DNA of 64,000 bases from Picochlorum sp. 'celeri'. Its lineage: Eukaryota; Chlorophyta; Trebouxiophyceae. Both the position numbers and the translations under genes were made by a program. The notes beneath the pieces are model-generated. The model searched no databases, was not told where the DNA came from, and worked only from the letters and a program-made list of their open reading frames with translations. How positions within the stretch are numbered: the stretch's first letter is position 1; each line of letters opens with the position of its first letter. Location of the stretch: the NCBI GenBank assembly GCA_010909725.1, contig JAACMV010000020.1, positions 620,001-684,000 on the forward strand. Direction: 5' to 3'. This document shows positions 60,350-64,000 of this stretch, piece after piece.

Positions 60350-62980
60350 ATGGCTGAAAAGTGGCTGGCCATGCATGCCAGCAGTGGTGGCACCGGCCGA
60401 TACGCTGCTAACAATGTCAACTCATCCGTGAACCAGAGCGGTGGTATGCGTCAATCAGTCACCCATGACTCTGCTCATGAGAGTGATGACAAATCAAGAA
60501 GGACTCCTGGTGGTTTGAGGAGGAGTGCACCAAGGATGGATGGGATGCCACCAATTGAGGCGTCCCCGGGCCGATCGGAACGAGCCCTTCGAAGCGGTAA
60601 CGAGCGTCTGTACGAGGCATACAACGATTTGCATGCCTTGGCACAGGATTTTGAAAAACCATTCGATGCGCCTGCCATACTCGTTGTAGGACATCAAACT
60701 GATGGAAAATCTGGTACGTGGCGTGTTTGAAACGGCCCAGTGTGTGGGATTCTGTTGGCGCTGCGTCATCGCTGTCGATGTCGGGTTTGCGCGTTGGGTT
60801 GCTGGCATACTGCATGTTGTTGATGATGGTGATGTTTGTGTGCAGCGTTGGTGGAGGCTTTGATGGGCTTTCAGTTCAACCATGTGGGTGGGGGGACAAA
60901 GACACGCCGCCCAATCACACTTCATATGAAGTACAATCCTTCCTGTGCTCAACCTCAGTGCTACCTGTTGACGGAAGAGTTTGGAGAGCAAGATGTGTCT
61001 TTAGAAGAGTTGCAGGATTATATTGAGAGTGAGAATTCTCGCCTGGATCTTGAAGGGCAGTTTTGGTCAAAGGAGATTGTTGTTCGCATTGAATACAAAT
61101 ACTCGCCCAATTTGACAATTATCGACACGCCTGGGTTGATTTCTGCTGCTCCTGGAAAGCGTAATTCTGGGTTGCAGAATAGTGCGCGTCAAGTGGAGGC
61201 CATGGTTCGTGCCAAGATGGAGCAGAAGGAATATATCATCCTCTGTTTGGAGGATTCAAATGACTGGTCCAATGCCACGACACGCCGGTTGGTGATGAGC
61301 GTGGATCCATCGCTGAACAGGACGGTGGTTGTATCTACCAAGCTGGATACTCGAATTCCACAATTTGCTCGGCCACATGATGTGGAAATGTTTTTGAGGC
61401 CACCAACTCGATTGCTTGAACCAACCATGCTGGGCGGGTCTCCATTCTTCTCATCTGTTCCATCAGGGCGAGTGGGTAACAATCGCGATGCCATCTTCAG
61501 ATCCAACGAACACTTCAGAGAGGCTGTGGCAGAGCGTGAGGCGCTTGATGTCGCCGAACTCGAGGCCAGAATGGGACGACGTTTGGAAAAGGCTGAGCGG
61601 GCCAGGATTGGTGTCGGACAGTTGAGACGCTTTTTGGAGCATTTGTTGCAGCGTCGGTATCTGGAAAATGTCCCAACTATTGTTCCAGTATTGGAACGTG
61701 AGTTCAGGAGTGCAAGTCAGAAATTGGAGCAGACTCAGACGGAATTGAACGATTTGGAGGCAGAAAAACTCAAGGACAAGGGCCGTGTATTTAGGGAGTC
61801 TTTCATCGGGAAATTGGGTCTCTTGTTGCGTGGTACTGTGTCAGCTCCTCCTGATAGATTCGGTGAAACTCTTGCCGATGAGCACATCAGAGGGGGTGCC
61901 TTTATTGGGGCTGATGGGAACCCACTCATTGTGGATGAGAGGGACTTGCCCAACACACACATGAGGCTTTTCGGTGGAGCCCAATACCACAGAGCAATGG
62001 CAGAGTTCCACGCTGGAGTGGGGGCGATCACGTGTCCTGATATTTCTAGGGAGGAAATCGTGAATGCGTGTGGTATTGATGATTTCCATGATGGTGTGAA
62101 TTACACCAGAACAGCATGTGTCATTGCAGTGGCAAAGGCAAGGGACCTGTTTGAGCCATTTTTGCATCAGCTGGGCTATAGACTCTCTCACGTACTGCGA
62201 CGAATGCTCCCAATTGCGATGCATTTGCTTCAGAAAGAGGGTTCATTTTTGAATGGCCATGATCTGTTCCTCAAGCGTATTGGCGCTGCATATCATGCAT
62301 ACATTGAGGAGATTGAGAGAAGCACTCGCTCGAAATGCATGGAAGACTTGACCTCGTTGACACGATACGTATCTTGGTCGTTACATACAAAGAGCAGAAC
62401 GAGCTTAAAGAGCATGTTGGAGAAGTTTATTGCAATTGAGGATGACTCTGGCAAGAAGGGTGAGAAGGGCCAGCACGGAGAGGATCCCAAGCAGTTTGTC
62501 GATCTTCTCGAGAGCTCTCTATGGAATAGAAGCCTTGGCACAACAAGTGAAGACATCGTTGCCGCACTTGTTTGCCAAATATTTGAAGGAATTCGTGATC
62601 ACTTTGTTCAGAGCGTCGAGTTGAAATTCAACTGCTTCTTCCTGATGCCACTGATTGACTCCTTCCCAACCAGAATCAGAGAGGAACTTGAATGTGCATA
62701 TGAAGAAGATTTGGATGAAGTGTTTGACGTTGCTGCCGTCCGTGTTGCCCTTGAACAGAGACTGAAAAACCTTGAAAGCGAACTTCATCAGGTGGAACGC
62801 CTGCAGCAAAAATTTGCCATGATTCATTCCACATTGGCGTCTCAGCAACAGCAGCAGCAACAGCAGCAGCAGCACAATACCACGTCGTCCATAAAAGTCT
62901 CATCCTCCCTCAAGTCAAAGATGATGAGTCAAGATACCGCCACAAATGGGCTGAACCTCACCAGTCAGACAATTGCATGA
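60350..62980 (+). CDS. DRP5B: Plastid-division dynamin ARC5/DRP5B
   Basis: Large GTPase that constricts the outer chloroplast envelope. Exons 60350-60713 and 60846-62980; intron 60714-60845 (132 bp, GTACGT donor, GTGCAG acceptor), phase 1. Product about 832 residues. The N-terminal about 80 residues are Ser/Gly/Arg-rich and disordered. The GTPase domain has VVGHQTDGKS|A (P-loop, cut by the intron), GGTKTRRPITL (switch 1), LTIIDTPGLI and STKLDTRIPQFA. The middle contains ALVEALMGFQFNHVGGGTKT and IVNACGIDDFHDGVNYTRTA, matching ARC5 closely. It ends in a Gln tract (10 Gln, CAG/CAA repeat at 62843-62872). No PH domain is evident, as the ARC5 PH-like part is weakly conserved. Confidence 0.93.
62843..62872 (+). 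repeat. CAG/CAA repeat encoding ten glutamines
   Basis: Ten Gln codons near the C-terminus of DRP5B. The codons are mixed CAG and CAA. Confidence 0.85.
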
Positions 62981-63274
62981 CGAAGTTTCCTCGCTTTTCT
63001 TTTTTAAATCTGATGACGAAGATGATAGTATTGATGTTGATTCTTGTATGTATGATGATGATGATGTAATAAGACACAAGAAGAAGATGCTGTGTTGTAC
63101 AATCAAGGTGAATATCACTATATTTTGTAAATTCGGTACAGTTCCCCATCTTCCAATTGAGGAAGATGTTTGAATTTTTGAATCTCGCGGCAACCCATGA
63201 TTAAAAAATTCAGTCGATTGCGACCTGGGATGATTGATCTATTCACATAAAATTTCATTTTAAATGTAAATAAG

Positions 63275-64000
63275 ATGGTTTGTGTGGAGAATACTGTGGG
63301 AATAGAAGCCATGGTATCAAAAACAACATCAACAAAAGAAAAGACGCATCGAGACATTGTCGCCAGTGTCTTTGGTTCCGATCCCATTCAGTCTCATATT
63401 TTGAAGTATTTGAGTAATGTGTTCTGCTTGAAAGAGGTACAGGCGTGCGTGAGTCTGTATGCGCTTGGATTTTTGAAACAGGAGGAGCTGAAAGAGCACT
63501 TGACCAGGCATTCGAGGGAGCCTCCGTTCATAGAAGAAGATCCTTCTCTCGACAATATGGTCAGTGATATGAAAAGTGTGGGCTTGGAGACGGATACGGA
63601 TATGTCCCTGCTGGAAAAAAGCCCTCCCTTGACAGTAGATGCATTCAAGCAGCATTTCAAGTACTTGGAGTATGTCCCTTACGGGGTGTACAGAGCTGTT
63701 CGGGCTGGTCTCAGTGCAATGAAGCAAATTGAAATGGTGTTTGGAAGTGACAATTGTGACAAGAATGGTGCAGATCTTTATGAGAGGATTTCAGAAACTC
63801 ACAGGGTCAGCCTTGTGGATGGGGCATGCCTGGCAGGGTTCCAGATCGAAGATGTCAAAATGATCGTTGCCTGGCTTCATGAAAACGACTTTCTTCACGA
63901 TACAGCCGGGTGGCACAGCGCAGCAGAAAATGGACATTTGGAGCTCGTCAAGTACTTGCACGAGACAGGCAGGGTTGATGTGGATGCCTTGAATTCCGAC
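63275..64000 (+). CDS. Ankyrin-repeat protein, cut by the right edge
   Basis: Open from ATG 63275 through the end of the window (242 codons, no stop). The first about 200 residues are an uncharacterised helical region (LSNVFCLKEVQACVSLYALG, VDAFKQHFKYLEYVPYGVY). The last visible part begins an ankyrin repeat: GWHSAAENGHLELVKYLHET, and DVDALNSD. The array probably continues beyond the window. A GTTTGAATTTTTGAATC motif lies about 100 bp upstream. Function is unknown; it should be a protein-binding scaffold. Confidence 0.65.
   Translation, partial: MVCVENTVGIEAMVSKTTSTKEKTHRDIVASVFGSDPIQSHILKYLSNVFCLKEVQACVSLYALGFLKQEELKEHLTRHSREPPFIEEDPSLDNMVSDMKSVGLETDTDMSLLEKSPPLTVDAFKQHFKYLEYVPYGVYRAVRAGLSAMKQIEMVFGSDNCDKNGADLYERISETHRVSLVDGACLAGFQIEDVKMIVAWLHENDFLHDTAGWHSAAENGHLELVKYLHETGRVDVDALNSD

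Noticed and set aside
1..64000. CRISPR arrays, bacterial operons or plasmid features
   Set aside because: None seen; introns, LINE element and gene content are clearly nuclear eukaryotic.

Overview
The window is a gene-dense piece of nuclear DNA from a photosynthetic eukaryote, most probably a unicellular green alga (Viridiplantae) with a primary plastid. Evidence: spliceosomal GT-AG introns, mostly 65-170 bp; nuclear genes with plastid transit peptides but no extra signal peptide (CF0 subunit b'/AtpG, Psb27, a PsbP-domain protein, CGFS glutaredoxin, solanesyl-PP synthase, lumazine synthase, a DUF1995/LPA3-like protein, a ClpF-like adaptor); and an ARC5/DRP5B plastid-division dynamin. AtpG is, to my knowledge, still plastid-encoded in red algae and glaucophytes, so a nuclear copy points to the green line. 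Many reading frames here open at TTG or GTG codons; starts given below are real ATGs, and exon joins were chosen by reading phase, splice sites and family homology. Splice joins are my inference from genomic sequence only.

Layout. 1-9.6 kb: replication and cell-cycle genes (an unknown acidic protein cut by the edge, MCM6, A-type cyclin, F-box protein, DNA polymerase epsilon subunit B, a Nudix hydrolase). 9.7-24.5 kb: ankyrin protein, peroxisomal acyl-CoA oxidase, QTRT2, a 79-residue conserved protein, UPF1, a ZIP metal transporter with a signal peptide, NUP107. 24.7-33.3 kb: a secreted I9-type inhibitor-like protein, LPA3-like protein, a type II membrane fucosyltransferase-like protein, ClpF, Psb27, an unrecognised protein with KEN boxes, CDK sites and an RVTF motif, and an ADCK1-type kinase. 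33.4-39.1 kb: a nearly intact LINE-type retrotransposon on the minus strand, with ORF1 and an ORF2 broken by one in-frame TGA. 39.2-48.6 kb: glutaredoxin, solanesyl-PP synthase, AtpG, a bZIP factor, TRM4/NSUN2 and Y14. 48.6-56.1 kb: a looser region with four secreted-protein genes sharing one architecture (a 46-49 nt signal-peptide exon ending in a phase-1 intron), plus a GT61-like glycosyltransferase. 56.2-64 kb: lumazine synthase, a 2-hydroxyacid oxidase, a PsbP-domain protein, EIF1AD, DRP5B and an ankyrin protein cut by the right edge.

The most novel-looking part is the 49.4-56.1 kb secreted cluster. A double-fasciclin protein, two short Trp/Lys/His-rich tandem-repeat proteins and a charged helical protein share the same interrupted signal peptide, and the two repeat proteins share one motif order (W-D..K-P..K..G-H..K-N..W). 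I read this as a possible extracellular-matrix or adhesion gene set; that function is inference. UPF1 and Y14 together indicate a retained NMD/exon-junction apparatus despite the small number of introns.
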